Shown here piece after piece: positions 1-7,178 of a stretch of DNA of 34,910 nucleotides. Each line of letters begins with the position of its first letter. Positions within the stretch are counted from its first letter, which is position 1. This DNA is from CAYFWF01 sp964346815 (GTDB lineage Bacteria; Acidobacteriota; Aminicenantia; Aminicenantales; Aminicenantaceae), in assembly GCA_964346815.1 (NCBI GenBank), contig CAYFWF010000010.1:1-34910 (forward strand), written 5' to 3'. The position numbers and the translations under genes are program-made. The notes beneath the pieces were generated by a model, which ran no database searches, was not told where the DNA came from, and saw nothing but the letters and a program-made list of their open reading frames with translations.

Positions 1-2
1 AC

Positions 3-608
3 AAACCCTTTATATGGCTTTTTGTCTTTGGTTCGCTGTGGGGGCTGTCGGAGGTTGCCGGGGGTAAAGTCTTATACGAAGCCGATATCCCTCACGCATC
101 GGTGTACCTCTCGGCTTCAGGCTTTTTTCTCCTGGCCGTGGCCAGGGGGCTTTTGAATAAGCGGGGAACATCCTCTGTGATCGGCGGCATGGCCGCGCTT
201 TTCCGGCTGGTCAATGCATCCTTCGTCTGCCATATTATGGGGATATTCTTAATGGGGGTGGCTTTCGATCTGGCGGCTTCCATTCTCTTGAAAGGCGATA
301 AAAAGAGTTTTTTGCGCAGCACTCTGACCGGTATAACCGGGGCCTACGGAGGGTATGCTCTTTTCGCACTTATCATCACATATGTTGTCCGGTATGAAAT
401 GTGGGTTGCGGGGGGATGGCAGAAGGTTCTCGACCATGTGTTCCTCACAGGAAGTCTAGCGGCTGTGGTCGCAGCCATTCTCGTGCCGATGGGATACGCT
501 TTAGGTCTTAGAAGCAGGACTCATGCCCGGCTCGAGTCTCGATGGGCCTTCAGCGGTTCCCTTGTCTTTGTCGTGATTCTCTGGACTCTGGGCAGAATGG
601 CCGGCTGA
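3..608 (+). CDS. Multi-pass membrane protein of unknown function, 5' end outside window
   Basis: The reading frame is open from base 3 to a TGA at 606-608, so the gene begins before the window and about 201 residues are visible. A GTG at 102 could serve as a start, but in-frame coding-like sequence (KPFIWLFVFGSLWGLSE) runs through it, so I treat the gene as 5'-truncated by the window edge. Hydrophobic stretches give about five or six membrane segments joined by short basic loops. The WGLSE stretch near the beginning is faintly reminiscent of substrate-binding subunits of ECF-type transporters, but I do not recognise the family and assign no function. It converges on the M28 peptidase gene, with 136 bases between them and no obvious strong terminator. 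Confidence 0.6.
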   Translation, partial: KPFIWLFVFGSLWGLSEVAGGKVLYEADIPHASVYLSASGFFLLAVARGLLNKRGTSSVIGGMAALFRLVNASFVCHIMGIFLMGVAFDLAASILLKGDKKSFLRSTLTGITGAYGGYALFALIITYVVRYEMWVAGGWQKVLDHVFLTGSLAAVVAAILVPMGYALGLRSRTHARLESRWAFSGSLVFVVILWTLGRMAG

Positions 609-744
609 AAGCGCCGCCAGTGTCCCCAAACCATTAAGTCAAGAATGGACTCCACCCTTGAGCCAATTTTGCCTACAGGATCGACCTTGGTATTGGAATA
701 TTTGCCCTCTCCTTAATTCATATTCTTTTTAAAAGTCTCTTCAC

Positions 745-2295
745 CTATTGATTGTCACCTAATTCTTTGACATAATCCAGCACGAAAAGAGCGGCTCTAT
801 GAAGATGCTCATAATCGATTAAATCCAGATTGTCATTTGGTGTGTGATGTTCTGGAAAACCTCCGGAACCTAAGAGGATGGCTGGAAGCCCTTTCTGATA
901 AAAGCTCAGAGTATCGCTGCCTCTGATGACAGGAACCGCATCTTCAATGTCATCGAACCGGAGGTAGATTCCTTCGTTCTTTTTCTGTACGGCCCTGAGA
1001 ATTTCTTCCTGAGAAACAGGCCCATTGGCTCCTATTCCGTCTATCATCCGGGATTTGGCTCCGATCTGCTCAAGATTGATGTTAAGGACAATCTGTCGAT
1101 GCGGGACCGGTGGATGGGCCACAAAGTGCAGTGAGCCGAAATGGCCGATCTCCTCTGCGGTAAAAAGAATAAACATCACTGAACGTTTGAAAGGGTTTTG
1201 GGCTACCGCTTCAGCAACCCCCATGATAAGAGCGCAGCTGCTGGCATTGTCATTGGCTCCGTAAAAAATGACATCCCTTTCTTTACCCAGGTGGTCCAGA
1301 TGCGCTCCCAGAGTTATGTATTCTTGGCTTAACTCGGGATCAGTCCCTGGGACGATACCGATGACGTTGAAACAGTTGACCCGTTCTTTTTTCATCTCCA
1401 GGGTCAGGCCTATCTCCGGATTTTTCATCTCAAAAGTCTGATAATTTCCTTCATGTATTATGGGATTATAGCCCAAACCATCAAAAAAATGCTGCGCTAT
1501 GTCAGCATGGACCAAAAGTGAAGGAATGGGAGATTTTCCCCTGGATGAGAGACCGTATGTTTCGGCAGGGACAAGAGTGGAGCGTTTCAGTTGGGACACA
1601 ATGCCATCCCATTGGGCGGCAATGAATCTGTCCGGGAGAGCGATGATCCCTGCGGCTCCTTTCATCATCACATTTTGAAAACGGAGGGCATCTCCGTTTC
1701 TTCTGTCACTGTATTTGCGCCTCACTTTTTGCGGAAAATCAGGGCCAGTCTGAGGATCTGCGGGAAATCCAGCAATGATGACAGCCAGTTTTCCTTGGAG
1801 ATCGAGGTTTGACAAATCATCCCATCCGAGTTCAGGCTCATGTATGCCGTAACCCACAAATACCGGGGATTGCAGAGGAAGATTCAAAGGGCCTTTCCCC
1901 GGGTTTGCCATCAAAAAGGTGTTGGGTCCTAGGGACAATTCCTCAGTTTTTCCCTCTCTTCGAAAAGATAAAACATTGTTTTTTTTGTATTGATTCTGAA
2001 TGAAAGGCACAGATTGATAAAAAGATCTGCTGCCTGAGGCGTCCACCCATCCGGGCTCTAATCCAAAAGATTCGAACTGCTCGACTGCATAATCCGCTGC
2101 TTTTTTATAGCCCAGGGAAGCTGTCATTCTTCCTCGTGTTTCATCAGAGGCGATAAACTCCATATGGCGGCGAAGGTTATCTATGGAAATGTCCCTGGAT
2201 ACAGCAGAGATATTCCTTTCACATGAAGGAAAGAAAAGAATCCCTGCTATAAAAGCCGCCAAAATTCTCTCAAGAGCAATGCTTTTTTTTCTCAT
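745..2295 (-). CDS. Secreted M28 family zinc metallopeptidase with PA domain
   Basis: A predicted exported aminopeptidase of the M28 family, 516 residues. I chose the ATG at 2295 because GAGGAG lies 9 bases upstream; the longer frame to 2361 has no ribosome site. The N-terminus is basic, then hydrophobic, and ends FFPSC (Cys25), a plausible but imperfect lipobox. A protease-associated (PA) region spans about residues 125-270 and the catalytic domain about 300-516. Candidate zinc or catalytic residues are H332 (AHLDHLG), D349 (GANDNASS), E381/E382 (TAEEIG), E409 (NLEQIG, where the family usually has Asp) and H484 (HHTPND). Its role is probably trimming peptides in the periplasm or outside the cell. 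No partner gene is adjacent. Confidence 0.9.
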   Translation of the reverse strand: MRKKSIALERILAAFIAGILFFPSCERNISAVSRDISIDNLRRHMEFIASDETRGRMTASLGYKKAADYAVEQFESFGLEPGWVDASGSRSFYQSVPFIQNQYKKNNVLSFRREGKTEELSLGPNTFLMANPGKGPLNLPLQSPVFVGYGIHEPELGWDDLSNLDLQGKLAVIIAGFPADPQTGPDFPQKVRRKYSDRRNGDALRFQNVMMKGAAGIIALPDRFIAAQWDGIVSQLKRSTLVPAETYGLSSRGKSPIPSLLVHADIAQHFFDGLGYNPIIHEGNYQTFEMKNPEIGLTLEMKKERVNCFNVIGIVPGTDPELSQEYITLGAHLDHLGKERDVIFYGANDNASSCALIMGVAEAVAQNPFKRSVMFILFTAEEIGHFGSLHFVAHPPVPHRQIVLNINLEQIGAKSRMIDGIGANGPVSQEEILRAVQKKNEGIYLRFDDIEDAVPVIRGSDTLSFYQKGLPAILLGSGGFPEHHTPNDNLDLIDYEHLHRAALFVLDYVKELGDNQ

Positions 2296-2473
2296 TTTTT
2301 CAGTCTCCTCATGTGAATTTTTTCTCCAGGAATCATTATTTACCATAGAAGAGATAAACATTCCTATAGGAGGAAATACAAATTTTTAAGATTTCCTCTG
2401 CTTCTCGGTCGTCAAAGCAGTTGGAGTATCTAAATGACGAAAATCAACAAAAGATTTATTTTGAGAGATTGAT

Positions 2474-2698
2474 ATGAAAAAAGAGTATGACCTAAAAAAA
2501 ATGAAAAGCAGAAAGAATCCTTATGCAAAACGTCTGAAAAAGCAGATAACGATTCGCCTGGATGACGGCACCATTGAATATTTCAAAGAGCTTGCTCGAG
2601 AAACAGGATTTTCCTATCAGATGCTTATTAATCTCTACCTGAAGGACTGTGCTATGAATCATAAGAAGCCAAAAATTGAGTGGATTGAATCCCGTTAG
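2474..2698 (+). CDS. Orphan BrnA/CopG-like antitoxin
   Basis: A 74-residue basic protein. The core, KKQITIRLDDGTIEYFKELARETG followed by YQMLINLYLKDC in two separate blocks, matches the layout of BrnA-type and other ribbon-helix-helix antitoxins: a short beta strand that contacts DNA (ITIRLD), then two helices. The ATG at 2474 is preceded by GAGAG about 5 bases upstream. BrnA normally follows a brnT toxin gene. Here only about 180 bases separate it from the divergent M28 gene, too little for a roughly 90-codon toxin, and downstream lies a broken bamI fragment. It is therefore an orphan, either a solitary regulator or what is left of a toxin-antitoxin pair. The antitoxin-like fold is fairly clear; the family assignment is from memory of the pattern. 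Confidence 0.6.
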   Translation: MKKEYDLKKMKSRKNPYAKRLKKQITIRLDDGTIEYFKELARETGFSYQMLINLYLKDCAMNHKKPKIEWIESR

Positions 2699-2720
2699 TT
2701 GAATGGAAGAGAAAGTCGGA

Positions 2721-2937
2721 GCATGAGCCAGCAGAAACTCCAGAATCATTTTGCGGATTTTATCCACCTTCTCGGACCTGGTTTTGACGATCAGATCCCG
2801 TTCTACCGGGTAAAGGCAGGCCGCAACGAATTTCGTCCAGCCCCGAACCTCTGCCTCAACTGTGCAAATGCGGCATAAACCATGGGGTTCCAATTTCTCG
2901 TGGTGACAGAGCGTAGGGATGAATATATCCGCTTTTT
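2721..2937 (-). pseudogene. bamI fragment (duplicate of 9148-9364)
   Basis: These 217 bases align without gaps to 9148-9364 inside bamI, with five mismatches by direct comparison. They encode roughly residues 33-105 of BamI, including the four Cys of the [2Fe-2S] site (LCHHEKLEPHGLCRIC and VAACLYP). The frame is still open across the fragment but hits a TAA just upstream of it and has no proper start or end, so it cannot make a functional subunit. The high identity points to a recent copy event or ongoing gene conversion. It pairs with the second bamI fragment at 4561-4666. Confidence 0.9.
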
Positions 2938-2958
2938 ATTTGGTCCCAGTTTTCGATA

Positions 2959-4182
2959 TTAGGTTTCTTCGGCCGGTAAAATCCTGTCTAGAAAATCCCG
3001 GAAGGAAAGAGCCAGAATCCTTTCGCTGAGCTTCCGGTCTCTCTGGCCTGTGAACACGATGTATCCCGTTTGGACTCTCTTCCCATAGGTCCGGACGAAA
3101 TAGTCAAGATGTCTGATGTCCTTTGATCTTAGGTTTTCTCCCCACTTGACCTCGACCGGGAGCCAGCGGTGCCCGAGGTCGACCACCCAGTCTACCTCCC
3201 TTCCCGCATAGTCCCTCCAGTAGCGCAGCCTTCCGGACGTTCCTCGTACCCGCATCAGGCGAAGAAGGGACAGGCCGACCCACTGTTCGAAAAGCTTCCC
3301 CCAGTATTCAGATGTAAATTCCGCCGGTCCGAGAACTTCGGTTGCGGCATTCCGGACGCCCGTGTCGAAGAGGACATACTTGGCCGCCTTCCTTAATTTT
3401 CCTCTTTCCCCGGCCGGGAGGAGGGGCTCGATCCGTTCGGCAATGAGGGAGTCCTCGAGCACCTGGAAATGCCCGGAGACGGTCGCATGGTTCACCCCGA
3501 TGTCCTGAGCCATCGACCTCATGCTGACGAGCCCGCCCGAGCTTTCCGCAGCCAGTTTCAGAAATTTCGCGAAAGCGCCGAGATGCCTCACGAGAGCCTC
3601 GGCCCTTACCTCTTCTTCCAGGTAAGTCGCGACATACGAAGCCAGAATATCTCCGGCAAGCTTCTCTCGTGAATCCGCGAGAAGGGTCAAGATCCCTGGG
3701 AGTTCGCCGTACTTGAGGACACGCTTTAAATCGGTTGAGTTTGTGATCGCGAGTGTGTCCTTGTATTCAGGATACACAAGAGGGTCCATCCGGAACTGGA
3801 GGGCCCTGCCGGGCAGGAGGTTGACATCTTTTCTTCTCAGTTTCCTGGCGGAAGAGCCTGTCAGAGCGAACACTCTCTTTTCCCTGTCGATAAGCACCTG
3901 GATGTCATCCAGGACCGAGGGCACTTTTTGGATTTCGTCGATAAAGACATGCTTTTTCCCCGAAGCCAGTACCTCCTCGCTGAGGAGAGACGGATTACGT
4001 TCGTACTTCAATCTTTCCCTTGTCTCCATCAGGTTTGAAGAGAAGTGATCTAGCGAGCTGAAAATCTTGGTAAGAGTCGTGGTCTTGCCGGTCTGGCGCG
4101 GGCCCAGGAGAAAAAACGAGACCTCATCTCTCAAGGCGTCCGCGACTCTTTTTTCTATTAATCTGGATATCATGTTATCCAT
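2959..4182 (-). CDS. AAA ATPase with DUF4143 domain
   Basis: An ATP-binding protein of the AAA_14/DUF4143 type, about 407 residues from the ATG at 4182. Starts at 4173 (ATG) or 4209 (TTG) are also possible; none has a clear ribosome site. The N-terminal half carries a Walker A motif (GPRQTGKTT, about residues 27-35), a Walker B (HVFIDEIQ, about 78-84) and a sensor-like FALTGSS. A winged-helix-like stretch (SMRSMAQDIGVNHATVSGHFQVLEDS) precedes a C-terminal DUF4143 region ending in a nuclease-like segment (REVDWVV, LPVEVKWG). Members are common in genomic islands of anaerobes and archaea and their cellular role is not settled. The gene sits exactly between the two displaced bamI fragments, so it arrived with, or was the target of, that rearrangement. 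Confidence 0.85.
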   Translation of the reverse strand: MDNMISRLIEKRVADALRDEVSFFLLGPRQTGKTTTLTKIFSSLDHFSSNLMETRERLKYERNPSLLSEEVLASGKKHVFIDEIQKVPSVLDDIQVLIDREKRVFALTGSSARKLRRKDVNLLPGRALQFRMDPLVYPEYKDTLAITNSTDLKRVLKYGELPGILTLLADSREKLAGDILASYVATYLEEEVRAEALVRHLGAFAKFLKLAAESSGGLVSMRSMAQDIGVNHATVSGHFQVLEDSLIAERIEPLLPAGERGKLRKAAKYVLFDTGVRNAATEVLGPAEFTSEYWGKLFEQWVGLSLLRLMRVRGTSGRLRYWRDYAGREVDWVVDLGHRWLPVEVKWGENLRSKDIRHLDYFVRTYGKRVQTGYIVFTGQRDRKLSERILALSFRDFLDRILPAEET

Positions 4183-4228
4183 ATTATTCAAAAATGGATA
4201 GCAGGTCAACCATTTTTTGATAAATCTT

Positions 4229-4560
4229 TCAGGCTATTGTTGAGGAAGTTCCGCCTGAAATCAAAAGATAAGAAGAATGTGCTTTTTGGGCTCGTATCAA
4301 AGCTTCCACAATTTCCCGTAATTTCCGCCCAGTAACATTTCGGAATAAAGTTATCACACCAAAAACGCCAAGGTCAACGACTCCTCCATCTCCTCGGCTC
4401 CAATCAGAAAGTTCCTGCTGGACATGATGAGGCAGAGTTTGCCGTTTGGCCGCAAATGTCGGTTCGAGATGACGGATGATCCTGTCGATAACCTTGTGAT
4501 CATCTATGAAAGAAATATTCGACATCTGACCTGTACAGGAAGGGCAAAGTAGCGGACCCG
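4229..4560 (-). pseudogene. IS91-family transposase C-terminal remnant
   Basis: On the minus strand the frame reads LLCPSCTGQMSNISFID, then VIDRIIRHLEP and LPHHVQQELS. This is the typical tail of IS91/Y2-type rolling-circle transposases: a CPxCxGxM zinc-knuckle half followed by F-I-x-D-x-x-V-I-x-x-I-L-x-H-L. The catalytic part is missing. The frame continues into sequence that does not look like transposase and stops at 4229. On its N-terminal side it is joined directly to the 3' end of a bamI fragment (4561). The family assignment is from motif recognition only. Confidence 0.6.
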
Positions 4561-4666
4561 TGTTATTTCTTGAATGCAGTTTGGGAGGAATTTCTAGGAA
4601 ACGCAAGAGCTTCGGTTAGAACGAAAGCGGCCTGGAGATAGGATGTGGGGCAGAGCTCGAAACATT
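4561..4666 (-). pseudogene. bamI 3'-end fragment (duplicate of 8824-8929)
   Basis: These 106 bases match 8824-8929 with a single mismatch (GGATG versus GGCTG). They encode about the last 35 residues of BamI (LTEALAFPRNSSQTAFKK and its stop) on the minus strand. The match begins two bases past the bamI stop codon, at the same point where each copy adjoins a different IS91-type remnant. The other end stops 3 bases short of the neighbouring propeller gene. It is non-functional. Confidence 0.9.
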
Positions 4667-4668
4667 TA

Positions 4669-5787
4669 TTAATGGTAATGGAGTTTGTGATAATTCCTTA
4701 TTTCCAATTTCTTAATAGCTCTTTTCCCTTCTTCATCCTTATCTATAATAAATATTGAGCCATTTTCTATTATTCTTGGAAAATAAGGCAATTCCGTTTT
4801 ATATAAATATTGCCCATCTCTGCTAAAAATATCTATCTGTACAACATTATTCCTGTCAAGGATTGATTTTGTCTTGATCACATATATTCTTCCTTTCTCA
4901 TCACTGAGAATCGTGTTGAAAAATGGCCTGTGATGAGGTAATTTGACATTTTTCCCCATTTTACTCTTTTCCTTGGAAGATATTGGTTGGGGTTTTTCAT
5001 CCTGGATAAATATAGTCTGAATTTCGCCCAAAAAATCTATGAGGAAAAGTCTGTATTTTAAATTCTCTCCAAAACATAAAAATGAATTCTTGACCACACA
5101 AAAAAAACTGTCCGGTGAATAGACATGTTGGATTCCCCCTATAACACCTCCACCTTTTGATGCCTTAACTTCTATATCCTCTTCACTACTCTCTATTATT
5201 TTTTTTATTATGTTGCCTTGACTGTCAGATTTTACCAAACTCTTTTTTAATCCTGATTCTGAGTATTCCCTTGAGAACGAATAAATATAGCCTTCTTTAT
5301 CTACATAAAAAACACTTGATTCTGAAGGAAATGTAGGAATAAAGTATTTGAGACGAATTATTTCTTTAAATGTTCCTTCCTCATCAAATACAATTAGTTT
5401 CTTTCCTTGATCATTAACGTAGAGGTTGTCGTACCCATCTATGAATAGCTTAACAGGGAAAATAAATTCACCTGGGCCTTGTCCCTGTCGTCCAATTGAT
5501 TTAATAAATTTCCCTTGATGATCGTATGCTAAAATTCTGTTACCATCCAGTAAAAAGATGTTTCCCTCAGAATCCAAAACAATATCATTAATTTTTTTAA
5601 ACATGTAATTTATATTGCTATCTGATTCCTTTATTAGTAACTTCTCTTCCGTTTCAAGGATGAAACTTCCATAAATGGGCTCTTTATTAAAAATTACATT
5701 ATTACCATTCCCAGAGGCATAAAGCGCGTAAGATAAGGATAAGCCAACTATTATAGTATGGAATATATTTTTTCTCATTTTGATCAT
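4669..5787 (-). CDS. Six-bladed beta-propeller exported protein (second of pair)
   Basis: A 372-residue protein with an N-terminal signal peptide (basic start, hydrophobic to about residue 25, then SGNGNN). The body consists of repeated blade units such as DIVLDSEGNIFLLD, RILAYDHQGKFIKSIGRQGQGPGEF, LYVNDQGKKLIVFDEEG and IYVIKTK. This is the NHL/six-bladed propeller pattern common in secreted proteins of Bacteroidetes and Aminicenantes; the function is unknown, probably ligand or protein binding in the periplasm or on the surface. Two starts nine bases apart (5787 and 5778) are possible, neither with a good ribosome site. It is the last gene of the operon and sits immediately after a perfect hairpin, so its expression is probably lower than that of the genes before it. 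The gene is strongly AT-rich. Confidence 0.85.
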   Translation of the reverse strand: MIKMRKNIFHTIIVGLSLSYALYASGNGNNVIFNKEPIYGSFILETEEKLLIKESDSNINYMFKKINDIVLDSEGNIFLLDGNRILAYDHQGKFIKSIGRQGQGPGEFIFPVKLFIDGYDNLYVNDQGKKLIVFDEEGTFKEIIRLKYFIPTFPSESSVFYVDKEGYIYSFSREYSESGLKKSLVKSDSQGNIIKKIIESSEEDIEVKASKGGGVIGGIQHVYSPDSFFCVVKNSFLCFGENLKYRLFLIDFLGEIQTIFIQDEKPQPISSKEKSKMGKNVKLPHHRPFFNTILSDEKGRIYVIKTKSILDRNNVVQIDIFSRDGQYLYKTELPYFPRIIENGSIFIIDKDEEGKRAIKKLEIRNYHKLHYH

Positions 5788-5793
5788 CTTTTG

Positions 5794-5831
5794 AAGAAGA
5801 GGAGTGGGATAAAAATCCCACTCCTCTTCTT
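5794..5831 (-). promoter_or_regulatory. Perfect 17-bp hairpin between peptide gene and propeller gene
   Basis: Positions 5794-5810 and 5815-5831 form a perfect 17-base-pair inverted repeat with a 4-base loop. On the transcribed (minus) strand the first arm is AAGAAGAGGAGTGGGAT. It starts 18 bases after the Cys-rich peptide stop codon and ends 6 bases before the next ORF. No U-run follows, so it is not a classic intrinsic terminator. The first arm holds a GAGGAG Shine-Dalgarno-like motif that would be buried in the stem. It may attenuate read-through, protect the upstream mRNA, or limit translation of the second propeller gene. Confidence 0.75.
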
Positions 5832-5848
5832 AATTGCCAATATCCGCT

Positions 5849-6091
5849 TCACATCATTGGACATTCATGAACTTGGGCAGCTTCATCACACATACAGGCT
5901 ACTCCGATTCCATCAAAGCCAACACAGCTTGTCTCATCGCATGAACCAAAAGTCTCGCACCAAGCTACGGCTCCACCACCGCAATTAGCTGATGCAGAGC
6001 AGCCACTGACAATTGGAGTAAAAATCGCAGAAGCAGCGAATAAGATGCCAATTAATAAACAAACATTTGATTTTTTTAATAATTGCTTCAC
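5849..6091 (-). CDS. Small exported cysteine-rich peptide
   Basis: An 80-residue protein starting at GTG 6091 behind a very strong ribosome site (GGGAGGAGGTGAG). The N-terminal 30 residues are a signal sequence (KQLLKK, then a long hydrophobic stretch) ending VSGC-SAS, which fits a lipobox with Cys31; signal peptidase I cleavage after SASA is an alternative. The remaining 50 residues hold C31, C37, C45, C51, C56, C66, C68 and C77, with many Gly/Ala and few charged residues, and end ECPMM. The design (short leader, Cys-rich mature part, beside six-bladed propeller genes) recalls the NVEALA-type peptides of Bacteroidetes, but I do not see that motif. The stop of the upstream propeller gene lies 20 bases away, so the two are co-transcribed. 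Function unknown. Confidence 0.8.
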   Translation of the reverse strand: MKQLLKKSNVCLLIGILFAASAIFTPIVSGCSASANCGGGAVAWCETFGSCDETSCVGFDGIGVACMCDEAAQVHECPMM

Positions 6092-6110
6092 TCCTACTCA
6101 CCTCCTCCCA

Positions 6111-7178
6111 TTAGAATTTAAACAAAAATGCATTTTTGCTTTTCAGTCCTATTCCATAGCGAATATTCTCATTTTTGATAAAGATGCCTCTTACTCTCAA
6201 TATTTCACCTTCTTTTTTTGGAATAATCTTCTCGATCAAAGTTCCCTTTTCATTGAAATGGAGAATATAACACTTGGCCATATCATGCTTGGTTAAATCG
6301 GAATTATTTATGGCATAATACAAATTCATATCCTGACCGACTCCAAAGCCAGTACAAAATGTCATAAATTTTAATGAGTATCCAGACCTTTTTGTATTAG
6401 GCGTATCAAGGCCTAATGCTTTTTCTTGCTCCATCTTTCTTTGTATTTCAGGCAAATTAAAGTTCCTAAGGTCTTTTAAAAAGAGCTGTTTGCCATCAAT
6501 GTCATACCCGAATATTATTGGACGATTGCGAAATGCTCCAAATATTCTATTTTCGATGACATTTATATATGCAGAATTAAATTCACGATACCCAATATAA
6601 GATTCACACTTTATTATTTTTCCTATGTTAATAATTTCATCTCCTTCAAAATTAAAAATTGATATTAATTTATTTTCATTGAAGGCCGTCTTGTCTTTAT
6701 ACTTTACAGTTATAAAAATGTGATCACCATAAACGCAAAGTGCTTCAGATTGCCACGCATTTTCTACTAAAAACGAAGAGATGAAGTCTCCTGATAATGA
6801 GAATACTTTTAGCTCGCGCCCCGCATTGTTTAGGACATATATGGAATCCTCTTCAGTGCAGAATGCAAGAGGAGAAAAAAGGTCTTTTTTCTCTTGCCCT
6901 ATGCTTCCAATCTGATCAATAAATTGCCCCTTGTTATCGAATTTTAATATTCTATGATTGCCAATATCTAAAAAATAGAAATTTTCGTGGCTATCAATAG
7001 AAAAAAAATTACGGCTCATATTCCCCACGTGAATATTGATTTTTGGGCTTAATGAATCTAAATTAATAAGAGTTGTGACTTCCACTGATTCGACCGGCAA
7101 AGTTTCTTTTTGATGGCAACATGAAAACAATCCCAAAAAAAGAACCAGGAGCATCTTATTATTAAAATTCGCAATCAT
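6111..7178 (-). CDS. Six-bladed beta-propeller lipoprotein (first of pair)
   Basis: A 355-residue predicted lipoprotein. The signal peptide MIANFNNKMLLVLFLGLF ends in a lipobox (LFSC, Cys20 followed by a second Cys). Blade-like repeats follow: SIDSHENFYFLDIGNHRI, LKFDNKGQFIDQIGSIGQ, SIYVLNNAGRELKVFSLSGDF and a last blade ending FLFKF. Its start overlaps the stop of the AAA+/thioredoxin gene by ATGA (7175-7178), so the two are translationally coupled. Sequence similarity to the second propeller protein is only in the repeat pattern, so it is a paralogue of the same fold rather than a recent copy. Probably a membrane-anchored periplasmic or surface binding protein; the ligand is unknown. Very AT-rich. 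Confidence 0.85.
   Translation of the reverse strand: MIANFNNKMLLVLFLGLFSCCHQKETLPVESVEVTTLINLDSLSPKINIHVGNMSRNFFSIDSHENFYFLDIGNHRILKFDNKGQFIDQIGSIGQEKKDLFSPLAFCTEEDSIYVLNNAGRELKVFSLSGDFISSFLVENAWQSEALCVYGDHIFITVKYKDKTAFNENKLISIFNFEGDEIINIGKIIKCESYIGYREFNSAYINVIENRIFGAFRNRPIIFGYDIDGKQLFLKDLRNFNLPEIQRKMEQEKALGLDTPNTKRSGYSLKFMTFCTGFGVGQDMNLYYAINNSDLTKHDMAKCYILHFNEKGTLIEKIIPKKEGEILRVRGIFIKNENIRYGIGLKSKNAFLFKF

Noticed and set aside
2492..2893. A 133-codon minus-strand frame through the antitoxin gene
   Set aside because: Only its first part is the copied bamI fragment; the rest is antisense of the antitoxin gene, so it is not a real protein.
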